This document shows positions 53,398 through 64,000 of a DNA stretch of 64,000 nt, one piece after another. The stretch's first letter is position 1. Every line of letters starts with the position of its first letter. Source of the DNA: Nannobrachium achirus (lineage: Eukaryota > Chordata > Actinopteri > Myctophiformes > Myctophidae); contig OY997652.1 in NCBI GenBank assembly GCA_963921795.1, positions 59,829,756 through 59,893,755 of the forward strand, in the 5' to 3' direction. A program made the position numbers and the translations under genes. The notes under the pieces are model-generated. The model searched no databases. It worked only from the letters and a program-made list of their open reading frames with translations, and was not told the DNA's origin.

Positions 53398-54467
53398 CTG
53401 TTGGAACGCAGTATTGTGTCGGTGCCACCACACCACGTTAGATTTAATCAATTAAGTTTATTTAATAGGCCTATGTATGGGACGTGCATGGCTTTAGAAT
53501 TCCACGGCACTCTGAGTGCCTCCCGTGATATGAACAGCCAAATGTCCATTCAAGTTTTAGTCAAGTTTATTTATTATGTCCCAAACTGGGTAATTCATGT
53601 TACAGCAAATGATAAGAAGCCCCCTCCTGCTGCTGGTCGCTGCAAGAGCTGCGCCCGGCTCGTTCTCGAGAGAGGTGCGCGTTGCACGGCGGCTGCGCTC
53701 ATCAAAGAGGCAGCGCAAGTCATTTGTGGTTGGATTTTTATAGGCATATTGACGTTCTGATTCATTCTGATATATAATTTCATGTTAAAAAAAGGAGGTG
53801 AGGATATTGTAGCAAGCAGTCTAATTGCCTCCGCACTGTAGGCCTTTCTAGTAATAATTAGTAGGCCTATATAGCCTAATTTATAGCAAGAAAAAACAAT
53901 CTCCGGGATGACGTGTCCCGAAGCCAATAACCGGGAGGGAAATTAGGTGCGCTCAGGCCGGGAGACCCGGGATCCCGGTTCCCGGCATTAAACCCTAGTG
54001 TGCGGTGATTTTGTCAAGCTTGACAATAAAACACAACAAAAAATTCATTACTCGTCATTAATGCGACACACCCGTGGTTGCGGTCGGGGAGGGAGAGTGA
54101 GGTAGACCAAAGCTCCACATTTGATACACTAGCCTGGGGTGCCAGCCAGAGCGCTCCCACTACGTTCCATGGACTTTAGTCTCTAGAGAACAGACTCCAT
54201 GCTAACGCAAGGAAGAGCAATTATTTATTATATTTATTATTAGGGCTTTGATGCAAGTTATAATGGGTGCAGCTGCATGAGTTGTGTTGCTTAAAGTAAT
54301 GTGCCGTTGTGCTCTCCTCTCAGCTGATGCTTAGTGGAAAAAAAGTCGACCGATGTGTTGATTTTCGGCCTTGGCGCGCCGATTCGCAAATAATGCGTTG
54401 ATTAACATCCCTAGTATTTACACTCAGGAATCCGGAGTTGACTGTCATGTTGTTTTTATGCTCCTAG

Positions 54468-54605
54468 ATATCCTGATTGTGCCTCCACACATTGAAGAAG
54501 AACAGGAGGAGCTACTTCAAGAACCAGAGGAGCCTGATGAAGTTAAACTTGAATCTGAGACTGAATTCACTGATGACAGTGATCATTGCGAGGAGACCTG
54601 TGGAG
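54468..54605 (+). CDS. Zinc-finger gene leader exon, copy A
   Basis: A 46-codon exon between acceptor CTCCTAG and donor G|GTTAG, phase 1 at both sides. It encodes ILIVPPHIEEEQEELLQEPE, then DEVKLESETEFTDDSDH and ETCGG, a strongly acidic segment of the kind that precedes C2H2 arrays in large fish zinc-finger families. It joins in phase to the zinc-finger exon at 55036. Compared with the copy B exon (61742-61954), 75 bases in the middle (from GSTLTLLAV to the second E-V-E) are missing, without a frame change. The function is unknown beyond being part of a probable DNA-binding protein. Confidence 0.65.
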
Positions 54606-54692
54606 GTTAGTCAGTGTTAAAGACATGACCTACTTGTGTGGGGAGAATTGGCCTTAAAGGGGAGAACCGGCCATTTTCTAAAGATGTTTTTT

Positions 54693-54790
54693 CTTTTTTT
54701 GGGGGGCTTTCATGCCTTTATTTGATAGGACAGTAGACTGACAGGAAATGGGGGGAAAGATAGGGGAGTGACATCCGCCAAAGGCTGTCT
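54693..54790 (-). mobile_element. SINE fragment (GATAGGACAG type)
   Basis: CATGCCTTTATTTGATAGGA, GACAGGAAATGGGGGGAAAG; a shorter relative of 19905-20100. Confidence 0.6.
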
Positions 54791-54810
54791 ATTTTCTAAT
54801 TTAGGCTAGG

Positions 54811-54956
<146 letters not shown>

Positions 54957-55035
54957 ATCGGCTTGGCTCTCTTTTTTCCTTTTTTGTGCGCACCCTTTTA
55001 ACCTCCCCCTCCCTCTCTGTCTGTCTCTCTCTCAG

Positions 55036-55934
55036 GAGTGACGTCCCAGCCTTCTCAGACCACGGTCTTCTCCTGTTCTGAGAGTCCATACACCCTCACA
55101 TCTCAGGACTTCCTCCATAAACAAAGCAACCTCTACAGTCAAATGCAGAGGAATGGACACATCAACCCAGCAGCCTGTGAGAAAACCACCAGCTCAACAA
55201 CCAGCCAGAAACGAGGAGACACTGATGGACCGAGATCCTCTGGTCATCATCGATATAAGCAACCTGAAGAACTCAAGGCTTACATAGACTTCCTCAATCA
55301 TCAACCAAAAGAAGAGAATCAATGTGAACACGGACACATCAACCCAGCAGCCTGTGAGAGAACCACCAGCTCAACAACCAGCCAGAAACGAGGAGACACT
55401 GATGGACCGAGATCCTCTGGTCATCATCGATATAAGCAACCTGAAGAACTCAAGGCTTACATAGACTTCCTCAATCATCAACCAAAAGAAGAGAATCAAT
55501 GTGAACACTGTGACAAGAAATTCCGTAAACCATCTGACCTGAAGACACACCAACGTGTCCACACTGGAGAAAAACCTTTCAAGTGTAAACATTGTAGCAA
55601 GAGTTTCAATTGGTCAACAGACCTGAAGAAACACCAGCGTGTCCACACTGGAGAAAAACCTTTCAAGTGTAAACATTGTAACAAGAGTTTCTCTTCGTCA
55701 CAAAACCTGAAGATACACCACCGTGTCCACACCCACACTGGAGAACAACTTTTCCACTGTGAACATTGCGACAAGAGTTTAATTTCATCTTATGAACTGA
55801 AGAAACATCAGCGTGTCTACATTGCAGAAAAACCTTTACACTCTGAACATTGCGACAAGAGTTTCAGTCAGTCACGTTCCCTGAAGACACACCAGCGTGT
55901 CCACACTTGTGCTTCTTCAGTGTGGAGTAAGTAG
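55036..55934 (+). CDS. C2H2 zinc-finger exon with internal duplication
   Basis: Terminal coding exon, read in phase 1 after acceptor CTCTCTCTCTCAG, ending with a stop after SSVWSK. The N-terminal part is followed by a 59-residue block (GHINPAACEKTTSST... to ENQCEH) that occurs twice in tandem; the DNA repeat is 177 bp (55155 and 55332) and nearly identical. Then come five C2H2 fingers: the first three complete (CEHCDKKF, CKHCSKSF, CKHCNKSF, each with H-x3-H and TGEKPF linkers), the fourth with its last His replaced by Tyr (HQRVY), the fifth with its first Cys replaced by Ser (SEHC). After finger 3 the linker is altered (THTGEQLF). So a DNA-binding protein with three likely working fingers, possibly decaying. 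It joins the acidic exon at 54468. Confidence 0.8.
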
Positions 55935-56137
55935 TAGGATATAAAGTAAATAGTATTTATCTAAATACAATAATGTAAATACATGTTAAGAAAAATATCT
56001 GGGACAGTATTTTGAAATTGATCCTAACAGTCCAAATGGTGGCAACAAAATGGGCTATTTTACCTTTGCATGTTTGCAAATACTATTGTTATCCGGGTCT
56101 TCAGTTATTAAAGCCCTATTCAATTGCTTCATTTCAG

Positions 56138-56239
56138 ACCAGTCTGTGGAGTCCAGAATGCAGGTGAAGATGAACTCTCCAGACTCAGCCAGGGACATTT
56201 CTATTAAACAGGAGGAACCTGAAGACCACCAGCACCTCA
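56138..56239 (+). CDS. Acidic leader exon of a further zinc-finger gene
   Basis: A 34-codon segment between acceptor CATTTCAG and donor CTCA|GTAAGT, phase 1 at both sides. It encodes QVKMNSPDSARDISIKQEEP followed by EDHQHL. The S-I-K-Q-E-E-P block is typical of linker exons before C2H2 arrays in fish. It lies 200 bases after the stop of the preceding zinc-finger exon, so it probably begins or belongs to a neighbouring member of the family whose finger exon is not in the window, or it is a leftover of duplication. Confidence 0.5.
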
Positions 56240-56363
56240 GTAAGTTCCATGTGCTCAACTCTTTCTCATTTTTAGTTCTGTTGTAGAGCTCAAGGGCTGA
56301 CACAATATCTTAACAAAAATATCTATATCCATCATTACAATATCTCTGAAAAATAATCTTTTA

Positions 56364-56530
56364 GGGCACTCGGGTGGCACAGTGGTATAGTACCTGCAGC
56401 CCCGGAGGTAGTGGATTTGAATCCACCGTGGTGCATCCGGCTTTCCCCGAACATGGGCCAATTGTGTTTGTATGTATGCTCAGTTCATTTGAACATCAAT
56501 TGGCCCATGTTCGGAAGCCGGTTGAGGAGA
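56364..56530 (+). mobile_element. tRNA-derived SINE
   Basis: GGGCACTCGGGTGGCACAGT (A-box region) and GTGGATTTGAATCCACCG (B-box region). Followed by AACATGGGCCAATTGTG and, after 45 bases, the mirror CAATTGGCCCATGTTCGG. Confidence 0.65.
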
Positions 56531-57063
56531 GTGATATCACTGCACATATTCCTACGGGCTGGGGTGGCTCCTGTCAGCAGGGAGTTTTGGGTGGGAGGAG
56601 TAAAATACAACAGCAGTGGAAACACAAACATTTGTGCGGAGGAATTAATTGGTATAAAAAAAGGGATATAAAATGAATACTAATTACAATTGTTATATTT
56701 TTAACATGCATTGCCTTATTACTTTTTCTAAAACGGCTAGTTCTATTCCTTGATTCTGATTGGCTGCTTTCCCTTTAATTGCTGTGGTATATGAGACTAT
56801 AACCCACACCTCTAATCAGTTTATATCAAACCCAGGTGTGTTATTTCTTTCTACTGTGTTGTGAAGCTAGACTCGAGAACTTAATTGCAAGTAACAGGTG
56901 TGTTGTTTCTGCAGCCTGGCCGGGAACTTGCAGAGCAGACCTTATTGTGAATTATTAGTGATATAACCGTTTTAATTGGTACATGTCTATGATTGTTCAT
57001 GTTGCCATATTGCAACCGTTTTAGAAAAGCAATGAGCCACGCGAGGCTTGTGGCTATATTATG

Positions 57064-57141
57064 TATTTTACACCGGCTGAAAGGTTGGAGACACTCGGCT
57101 GCGCCTCGTGTCTCCATACGCCACTCAGCCGGTGTAAAATA
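57064..57141. repeat. Hairpin with nested inner stem
   Basis: Outer stem TATTTTACACCGGCTGA / TCAGCCGGTGTAAAATA, inner stem GGAGACAC / GTGTCTCC. Confidence 0.88.
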
Positions 57142-57292
57142 CCAGGTAACCACTCGCCTCTTGTTGCTTTTTGCTTTTTTCCTGGAAGGTCCTGGAAAAA
57201 ATACCTGCATTGTCCTTGGTTATTGATTTTGTTAATACCTCTGAAATTACAAATTAAACATGGGCCAAATTGTCAAATATTAGAGGCAGAAC

Positions 57293-57345
57293 TTGTGAAA
57301 ATAGCCGATCTACACACGAGCATGTAGATCTGATATTTTCACAAT
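57293..57345. repeat. Recurrent palindrome, short
   Basis: TTGTGAAAATAGCCGATCTA, CACACGAGCATG, TAGATCTGATATTTTCACAA. Confidence 0.82.
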
Positions 57346-58616
57346 AGAACCGTGTTATACAAAATTCCTCAACTCTTAGTGGTCGTCAGGGGTCCCCAGT
57401 TAATATATGATTATTTCAGGGGTCACAGCCTGAAAAGGTTGAGAACCACTGGCATACACTACCAGTCTTTGGGCATTGCGCATAGGAGTAAGCGACTTGT
57501 TATTGAGCTGAATTATTGTTATATAGTCCTGGAAATTGGGTTAAATATTCTGGAAAAGTTTTGGAAATTAATCGGTAAAAATGTGTGGGAACACTGTGCA
57601 GTCCAAGGGTTCCACGAAATAATTTGATAATATTTGGAATTTATATGGACATTTAGAACAATATCTATTATACCACAGGTAGTCGGGCTCTCAATGGAAA
57701 ACAGGCTCTCCAACCGTGCATATAACGAGCACTACTGCACTGTCTCTCATCAAGTAAAGAAATCAGCTGCGTTGGTCACGAAAGACCGCAAGCGCTCCTC
57801 TCTCCCCACACTATGCTAGGCGGCTGGCTAGCGATTATCATGTGACGTTCAGGGACATAGTAGCTAAATGTGGCTTTAAAAAATTACAAATTCCTATCAA
57901 ATATCTTAATTACAATGAAATGAAGTTGATGTGTTTTTTTTAAGGGCAACAGTCTTATAATCGCAATATTACACTCGAGGGTCTGCATTAACACGGTTAT
58001 CCTGCACTCCAGCCCTTCCTACGAATGCACACCCTCTCGTGTAATATTGCTTAATTAATAGGCTTTTATAATAGTGATCAGTAGGCCTACAGCTGCTGCA
58101 TAGGCCTAAATGTCATCAGCAAGTCAAATCTAATGTGCGTTGATATGGAGGACACGGGATGTTACAACTTTTGGGATTTAATTTCGGTGGAAAACATTGG
58201 GACCTTGTTTTGGGTAAGTGTATTCCACATGCCAAATTGTATTGTGAATTATAGTTGTCCACCGGCCCGATTTCTATGAACCCTAAAGTATAGCCTTCTA
58301 TTTAGAACACACACATTGTGGCATGAGTGAGCCATTCCAAAGCCAGAATCTAAAATATTTTTTATTGCCAACTCTTCCTTTTTTAACAAATAACTAGTCT
58401 ACATATCCTTGACCAATATTATGTTTGGTCCAGATCATAACAGGACACATATAGTACATCGAGAGAAGGAGAAAAACAAAATCCTCCAGAGCAGGGACCG
58501 ACATAACGTCGCTGGTTTTACCCCCAGACCAGCGTTCATCTGTCGGCCTTTCTGAATCACCGTGACTCGCTGGAAGTGCGCCCCCTGGCTAGGCTTGTTT
58601 TGTGTTTTGTGTTTTT

Positions 58617-59256
58617 GGAGCTGTGTGAAGCACAGGCTCCCTATACGTGGCTGTGTGGGTCTGTCTGTCTGTCTGTCTGTCTGTGTGTGTGTCTGTGTGT
58701 ATGTAGCCTGAACTTCCTAAACTTCGGCACGCCACTAGTCCCACAATTTTGCCACCACACACTCGCGCCATATGTCAAATCGACCGGCTTACTCGGGAAT
58801 CGTGGGCTATTACTTTTCTAAGAGAAAGGTTCTATAGTTTAATTGATATTAATGTATTAGTGAATTAATTTTCCCCATTGACTTATAATGGGAATTGCAA
58901 AAACTCACATTCAATTATTTGTCTCTCGCAAACCATAGGGGCTAGAGTTTCAAGACTTGGAGAGGAGGTTCATAATGATTTCAAGGATTAAATAAAAAAT
59001 AATTGTGTCATTTGGCCGCATGGTGGCGCCATAACACCCCACTTTACGTTTTGGCCTGTAACTCTTGAACCGTAGGTCGGAAAATTAAAAATATTTTTTC
59101 CCTGGATTCCTTGGGTCATGACGCATCTCCCCATATAGGCCACGCCCATTTGCGCCATGATAGATTTTCCGCCATCTTGAATTTTCTCCAAAACACACTT
59201 TTTGCTCCTTCTCCTACATATTTTCTTCAAATGTCACAAAAATCGGTACACATGAT

Positions 59257-59308
<52 letters not shown>

Positions 59309-59332
59309 CTCCACTTCACACGGGTGTGATTT
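58617..59332 (+). mobile_element. GGAGCTGTG...GGGTGTGA insertion with empty site (family copy 4)
   Basis: In copy A the site reads GTG, eight T, ATGG (about 49853-49864). Here GTG and five T precede, and eight T and ATGG follow, a 716 bp insertion in a T run. It ends CAGCTCCACTTCACACGGGTGTGA like copies at 4155, 18196 and 34199. Inside are (TCTG)n, TATGTAGCCTG, then GGTGGCGCCATAACACC, CACTTTTTGCTCCTTC and (CA)n at 59260-59307. The interior thus joins this family with the GCGCCACCATG wording of the GCGACC-hairpin family. Confidence 0.88.
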
Positions 59333-59731
59333 TTTTTATGGATACGGATAAAACGGCTTATTGATTATTTATAAAAATTGCAAGTGTATATAGCATTCAC
59401 GTTGTTGTTCATGTCAATTAAGAAAGTTATGAATTCACTTTATTAGAAAGAGTGTAAAATACTGTAATTCCCAAGGCATGTTTCCCATTCTTTTCAATGG
59501 GATCACGTGATGTTGCTCTGAGCCCATACGTTATGATTTTGCTCGGCCATTCCCGAGGACATTGGAATCTCCGTCTGAATAAAACTCTGAAAACAGGCAA
59601 GACAACTATATGGTTGCATTGACAAATAGGTATAACTACCTAAAAATTAAATTGGGACAAAGTAGATGTGCTACCCTGTCTTTAACCACTTGAACCCGTG
59701 CATCCCTATTCTGCGGGGAAGGTTCACCAAA

Positions 59732-59762
59732 AGTAGCTGATCTACAAGCTCACAACACTCTC
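59732..59762 (+). repeat. Half of the recurrent palindrome (copy B)
   Basis: GTAGCTGATCTACAAGCTCA then CAAC, matching 50275-50306. Confidence 0.6.
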
Positions 59763-60074
59763 TATCACAGTCTGGGAGTGCCAACTCCAACCACTCATAT
59801 TGGCCTGCCTGCATGACGTTACACCCAGAATCAACATGGTCTGCAATTAGACTCTAATTGGCTCAGAGCCGCTCAGAGCCGGCCCGTAGCTGCCGCTGAT
59901 TGGTCCGGCCCGGGACTTTACGAGTGATCTCAGCTCTCCCCGAGAGATCTCAGATGGTAAAGTAGGGTGGTACGCACTACTGCCACCATCTGGCGCAGTC
60001 AGGTTATCACTTCAGCCATTGCACATTAAAGTTGTTGTGTAAGGAATTATCTATATATTTGTATTTATCATATA

Positions 60075-60680
60075 TATCTATATAACTCAGCACAAAAAGA
60101 AAGGAAACTTGACTTCGGTCCATTATATTTCCCCTTTAATAATACCAATTTGTATTGTGTTTCATATCATTTTTATCGTTGATTCATCACCTTTACAAAA
60201 AGGTACAGATTGTAAGCATCTGGCCATTCGTGGAATGAGCACCACAGCCAAACGTGTGGGTAGTGGGTAACGTGTCGGCCCATTATATCCCCCGTTTAAT
60301 TATTCCAAATGGGTGATTTGTCACCTTTACAACGTGGTACAGTTTGTAAGGATCTGGCATTTGTGGAATGGGCGTGTGGGCAGCACCCCTCCAAAAATGG
60401 TCAAAATGGCCTGGCAGGCCTGCAATACTGTTCTTGCCCAAAACGAGAGTAAATGCCAGCAGAACAGTATTGCTAGCCATTTTGGCAAAACGGCTTTACC
60501 CACACGTTCTCCTGTGTAGCTCATGTCTCGAATGCCCAATGCTTACAAGCTGTACCTTGTTGTAAAGGTGACGAATCAACGATACGAATTACATAAAACA
60601 CAATACAATTTGGTATTATTATAGGGAAGATATAATTGACCAAACTCAAGTTTTTTCAACTTTCTTTTTTAGTTTATTTT
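60075..60680. mobile_element. AAAAAGAAAGGAAACTTGA MITE, copy B
   Basis: Uninterrupted version of the element at 50605. A TTTTTTCAAC insertion alters the right end (AAGTTTTTTCAACTTTCTTT). Confidence 0.75.
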
Positions 60681-61741
60681 AGTCTTGCTGAAGCTTTCTT
60701 ATTTTCAGGCATGCAACTGCTGTATTCAAACTTTATTAGAATACTTTACTGTTTTCATGCATAGTATGTGTAGTAATTGACAGCATGGGGAGGTAATTAG
60801 ATGATCATGCGAATGAAGACGTTTTTCTTTTTTTTGCCATCACAACACCCAGTGACCAATATGACACGATTCAAGCGCTAGAAAGATATTTTATATTTCG
60901 GTGGCAGTGACCTTAAGTAGATGATACCTCATTTTGTGCACGGATTACGGAACATGGAGGATGGAAAATGGTATTTACTAGGGATGTGAAAAATCGACTC
61001 GAAAATCGTCTCATGCTCACCGCGACTCAAAAAGTATTTGTTTTTTTATTATTATTATTATTATTATTTTTCTTAAGTTTTAGAAAAAAAGTTTTCCCCC
61101 AAAAAATGTTTTAATCGCTTATTCAGAAATCGCTTGTTAATGGCAGCGTCACCGGGAGGCTCTCTCCATTCCGACATGTCGCCACTCTGAAATTGACTTC
61201 TTATTGTCGGAGTGGCACACTCCCATGGGCCTAAGGTTTAGGGTTAGGGTTAGAGCACTCAGCGTCACCTCGTGTGCGGTGATTTTGTCAAGATTGACAA
61301 TAAAACACAACAAAAAATACATTACTCGTCATTAATGCGACACACCCATGGATGCGGTCGGGGAGGGAGAGTGAGGTAGACCAAAGCTCCACATTTGATA
61401 CACTAGACTGGGGTGCCAGCCAGAGCGCTCCCACTACGTTCCATGGACTTTAGTCTCTAGAGAACAGACTCCATGCTAACGCAAGGAAGAGCAATTATTT
61501 ATTATAATTATTATTAGGGCTTTGAAGCAAGTTATAATGGGTGCAGCTGCATGAGTTGTGTTGCTTAAAGTAATGTGCCGTTGTGCTCTCCTCTCAGCTG
61601 ATGCTTAGCGGAAAAAAAGTCGATGGAGGCGTTGATTTTCGGCCTCGGCGCGCTGATTCGCAAATAATGCGTTGATTAACATCCCTAGTAGTTACACTCA
61701 GGAATCCGGAGTTGACTGTCATGTTGTTTTTATGCTCCTAG

Positions 61742-61954
61742 ATATCCTGATTGTGCCTCCACACATTAAAGAAGAACAGGAGGAGCTACTTCAAGAACCA
61801 GAGGAGCCTGATGGGTCAACGTTGACATTACTAGCAGTGAACAGTGAAGTTGATGTCAAAAACATCTCTTCACACTGTGCCGAAGTTGAAGTTAAACTTG
61901 AATCTGACACTGAATTCACTGATTACAGTAATCATTGTGAGGAGACCTGTGGAG
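61742..61954 (+). CDS. Zinc-finger gene leader exon, copy B
   Basis: A 71-codon exon, phase 1 at both sides, with the same acceptor (GCTCCTAG) and donor (G|GTTAG) as copy A. It reads ILIVPPHIKEEQEELLQEPE, then DGSTLTLLAVNSEVDVKNIS, SHCAEVEVKLESDTEFTDYS and ETCGG. It retains the 25 residues lacking in copy A and is probably the fuller form. No C2H2 exon is visible downstream in the window, so this copy may be an orphan exon left by partial duplication. Confidence 0.6.
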
Positions 61955-61983
61955 GTTAGTCAGTGTTAAACACATGTAATTAC

Positions 61984-62640
61984 TAAGTAAAATACCTGGT
62001 AGTTACCATGTAATTACCTGGTAAATTGTAGTTACCTGGTAATAACCTAATTATTATTATTACTACTGTAAAGTAAAGCGTTACCCAAAGTTTTGACAAA
62101 CAGATGCTTCGGTTATACCTTTTTTCTTCAGAACTAAATATCTCAAAGCTGAGATTGAGTTTTAGTTTTTTGGATTTTAGTAAGTGAAATAATCTATAAT
62201 AATCCATTATAGTGTATTCTAGTTATCATAGTAATACATTAATACTTATATAGTATAGTGTGTTATAATCCATTTTAGTGTATTATAATTAGGATAGTTG
62301 TAATAAAAAATATATATATTGTATTATAATCACAGTTAAAATTGTCAATTTGTTTGTTTTGGTAAAAATGTGATCAAGAATACAAATACAAACATACAAT
62401 ACAAAAAAGAAACCCAGGAAAAAGTGCAATGACCTGAACAATGAGGCCAGTAAAAACATCATGAAGTAAAATTAATTTGAAACAGATGTGTTTTCAGCAT
62501 ATGTTTAAAACTGTCGACTGACAGTAGTTTTTAATGGCAAAGGTAAGGCGTTCCACAAAGTAGGAGTCACCACTGCGAAGGCCCGATCTCCCTTCGTCTT
62601 AAGATTGGACACAGGGACTTCCTGTGTCCAAGGCACTTCA
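61984..62640. other. AT-rich intergenic with short repeats
   Basis: A TTACCTGGTA minisatellite at about 61985-62050, TATAGT/TATTATA-rich sequence to 62340, and at 62540-62630 the wording GGCAAAGGTAAGGCGTTCCA, AGGCCCGATCTCCCTTCGTC, part of a common fish retroposon. Confidence 0.5.
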
Positions 62641-63743
62641 GCCGATGCACATTAAAGTTGTTGTGTAAGGAATTATCTACCGTATATAAACTCAGCACAA
62701 AAAGAAAGGAAACTTGACTTCGGTCCATTATATCTCCCCTTTAATAATACCAATTTGTATTGTGTTTCATATCATTTTTATCGTTGATTCATCACCTTTA
62801 CAACAAGGTACAGATTGTAAGCATCTGGCCATTCATGGAATGAGCACCACAGCCAAACGTGTGGGTAGTGGGTAACATGTCGGTCCATTATATCCCCTGT
62901 TTAATTATTCCAACTGGGTGATTTGTCACCTTTACAACGTGGTACAGTTTGTAAGGATCTGGCATTTGTGGAATGAGCGTGTGGGCAACACCCCTCCAAA
63001 AATGGTGGAAATGGCCTGGCAGGCCTGCAATACTGTTCTTGCCCAAAACGAGAGTAAATGCCAGCAGAACAGTATTGCTAGCCATTTTGGCAAAACTTTG
63101 GTCGGCTTTACCCACACGTTCTCCTGTGTAGCTCATGTCTCGAATGCCCAATGCTTACAAGCTGTACCTTGTTGTAAAGGTGACGAATCAACGATACGAA
63201 TTACATAAAACACAATACAATATAGTATTATTATAGGGGAGATATAATTGACCAAACTCAAGTTTCCTTTCTTTTTTAGTTTATTTTAGTCTTGCTGAAG
63301 CTTTCTTATTTTCAGGCATGCAACTGCTGTATTAAAACTTTATTAGAATACTTTACTGTTTTCATGCATAGTATGTGTAGTAATTGACAGCATGGGGAGG
63401 TAATTAGATGATCATGCAAATGAAGACGTTTTTTTTTTTTTTTTTTTTTTTTGCCATCACAACACCCAGCGACCAATATGACACGATTCAAGCGCTAGAA
63501 AGATATTTTATATTTCCGTGGCAGTGCCCTTAAGTAGATGATACCTCATTTTGTGCACGGATTACGGAACATGGAGGATGGAAAATGGTATTTACTAGGG
63601 ATGTGAAAAATCTACTCGAAAATCGTCTCATGCTCACCGCGACTCAAAAAGTATTTGTTTTTTTATTATTATTATTATTATAAAGTTTTAGAAAAAAAGT
63701 TTTCCCCCAAAAACGTTTTAATCGCTTATTCGGAAATTGCTTG
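62640..63743 (+). repeat. Segmental duplication, copy C (partial)
   Basis: Matches copy B from 60020 to about 61140, including the MITE and TGTGCACGGATTACGGAACA, then is cut by the TTAA element at 63748. It lacks the zinc-finger exon. Confidence 0.9.
62690..63290. mobile_element. AAAAAGAAAGGAAACTTGA MITE, copy C
   Basis: Third copy, closest to copy B, with a seven-base change (ACTTTGGTCGG) near 63096. Confidence 0.75.
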
Positions 63744-63747
63744 TTAA

Positions 63748-64000
63748 AGGGCCTACACCATGCTTTTAAAACTATATTTTTTGTATAAATATATGCTCAA
63801 AATTGAGTCTTATGCCTCATTCACACTACAGATATATATTTGAACGTTTTGCTTGGTAATTCAATGTAATCTCAATGGAAACCAGCTTTAAAGCCTGGGC
63901 GTGTCGGCTGTCCTTGGAATCCAGGCTTTAAAGCTGGTTTCCATTGAGATTACATTGAATTACCAAGCAAAACGTTCAACTATATATCTGTAGTGTGAAT
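63748..64000 (+). mobile_element. TTAA-target element, left part
   Basis: TTAA (63744-63747), then AGGGCCTACACCATGCTTTT, as in the 4876 MITE family. It runs off the window. Confidence 0.6.
63819..64000. repeat. Snapback palindrome at the window edge
   Basis: The left arm starts ATTCACACTACAGATATATA and the right arm ends with its complement exactly at the last base. The arms are about 80 bp with a loop around GGCGTGTCGGCTGTCCTTGG. It may extend past the window. Confidence 0.9.

Larger units (their letters stand above)
52660..53997. mobile_element. hAT-like element, TAGTGTTTAA / TTAAACCCTA, perfect TSD and empty site
   Basis: The 8 bp duplication GTGTGCGG (52652-52659, 53998-54005) is single at the empty site in copy B (about 61271-61278). 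Subterminal CCGGG-rich blocks face each other. It carries a recurrent palindrome (52871-52947) and a separate hairpin (53328-53397). The 119-codon open frame at 53401-53760 is not recognisable. Confidence 0.93.
48491..54610 (+). repeat. Segmental duplication, copy A
   Basis: From GTCCTGGAAGGTCCTGGAAA at 48491, sequence matches copy B (57181-61960) through the zinc-finger exon, apart from two hAT insertions in A (50792-51949, 52660-53997), one insertion in B (58617-59332) and about 300 bp present in B but not A (about 60930-61230). Identity is high by eye, so the duplication is recent relative to most repeats here. Confidence 0.9.
57181..61960 (+). repeat. Segmental duplication, copy B
   Basis: Sister of copy A. 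It keeps the empty sites of both copy-A hAT insertions and carries its own insertion at 58617. It ends at the donor of the zinc-finger leader exon; beyond 61960 the matching zinc-finger array is not found. Confidence 0.9.

Noticed and set aside
53401..53760. 119-codon frame in the 52660 element
   Set aside because: Crosses repeat boundaries and lacks any recognisable motif.

Overview
The window reads as a repeat-packed intergenic region of a ray-finned (teleost-type) fish nuclear genome. The evidence is long (CA)n, (CT)n and (GA)n microsatellites, an L2-like LINE, fish-type tRNA-derived SINEs, many hAT-, TTAA- and Harbinger-type non-autonomous DNA transposons, and spliced THAP and C2H2 zinc-finger exons. 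I see no bacterial or viral genes and no CRISPR array.

Layout. 1-32 kb is a gene-free mosaic of nested transposons; many have clean target-site duplications (TSDs) readable directly in the sequence. Within it, 13993-16578 is a 2.6 kb element with two ~700 bp inverted arms, each carrying a broken OTU-protease-like fragment. 32.3-34.7 kb is a 5'-truncated L2-like LINE with an intact-looking reverse transcriptase core, split in its 3' end by another element. 35.4-36.7 kb is a frameshifted LINE ORF1 with zinc knuckles. It abuts a 2.8 kb inverted repeat (36726-39565), then a 5 kb inverted repeat (about 39.78-44.83 kb) whose arms are arrays of a 186 bp satellite facing each other. Diverged satellite units continue to 45.4 kb, directly before a TATA-box THAP-domain gene start (45797) with a plausible second exon at 48176-48329. 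48.5-63.7 kb holds two long copies and one short copy of a segmental duplication around zinc-finger gene exons (54468-54605, 55036-55934, 56138-56239, 61742-61954). The copies differ by at least three transposon insertions whose empty sites lie in the sister copy.

The most unusual feature is a small palindrome with the core AGCAGATCTACAAGCTCACAACG...GTAGATCTGCTATTTT. It recurs nearly 30 times as whole, half or decayed copies and sits inside several otherwise unrelated transposon families. A second theme is the concentration of three very long inverted repeats in about 31 kb, one of them next to a THAP (transposase-like DNA-binding domain) gene. How the parts work together is inference: the THAP gene and the satellite may be parts of one transposon, and the zinc-finger exons look like a small tandemly duplicating family. 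No ordinary housekeeping gene was recognised.
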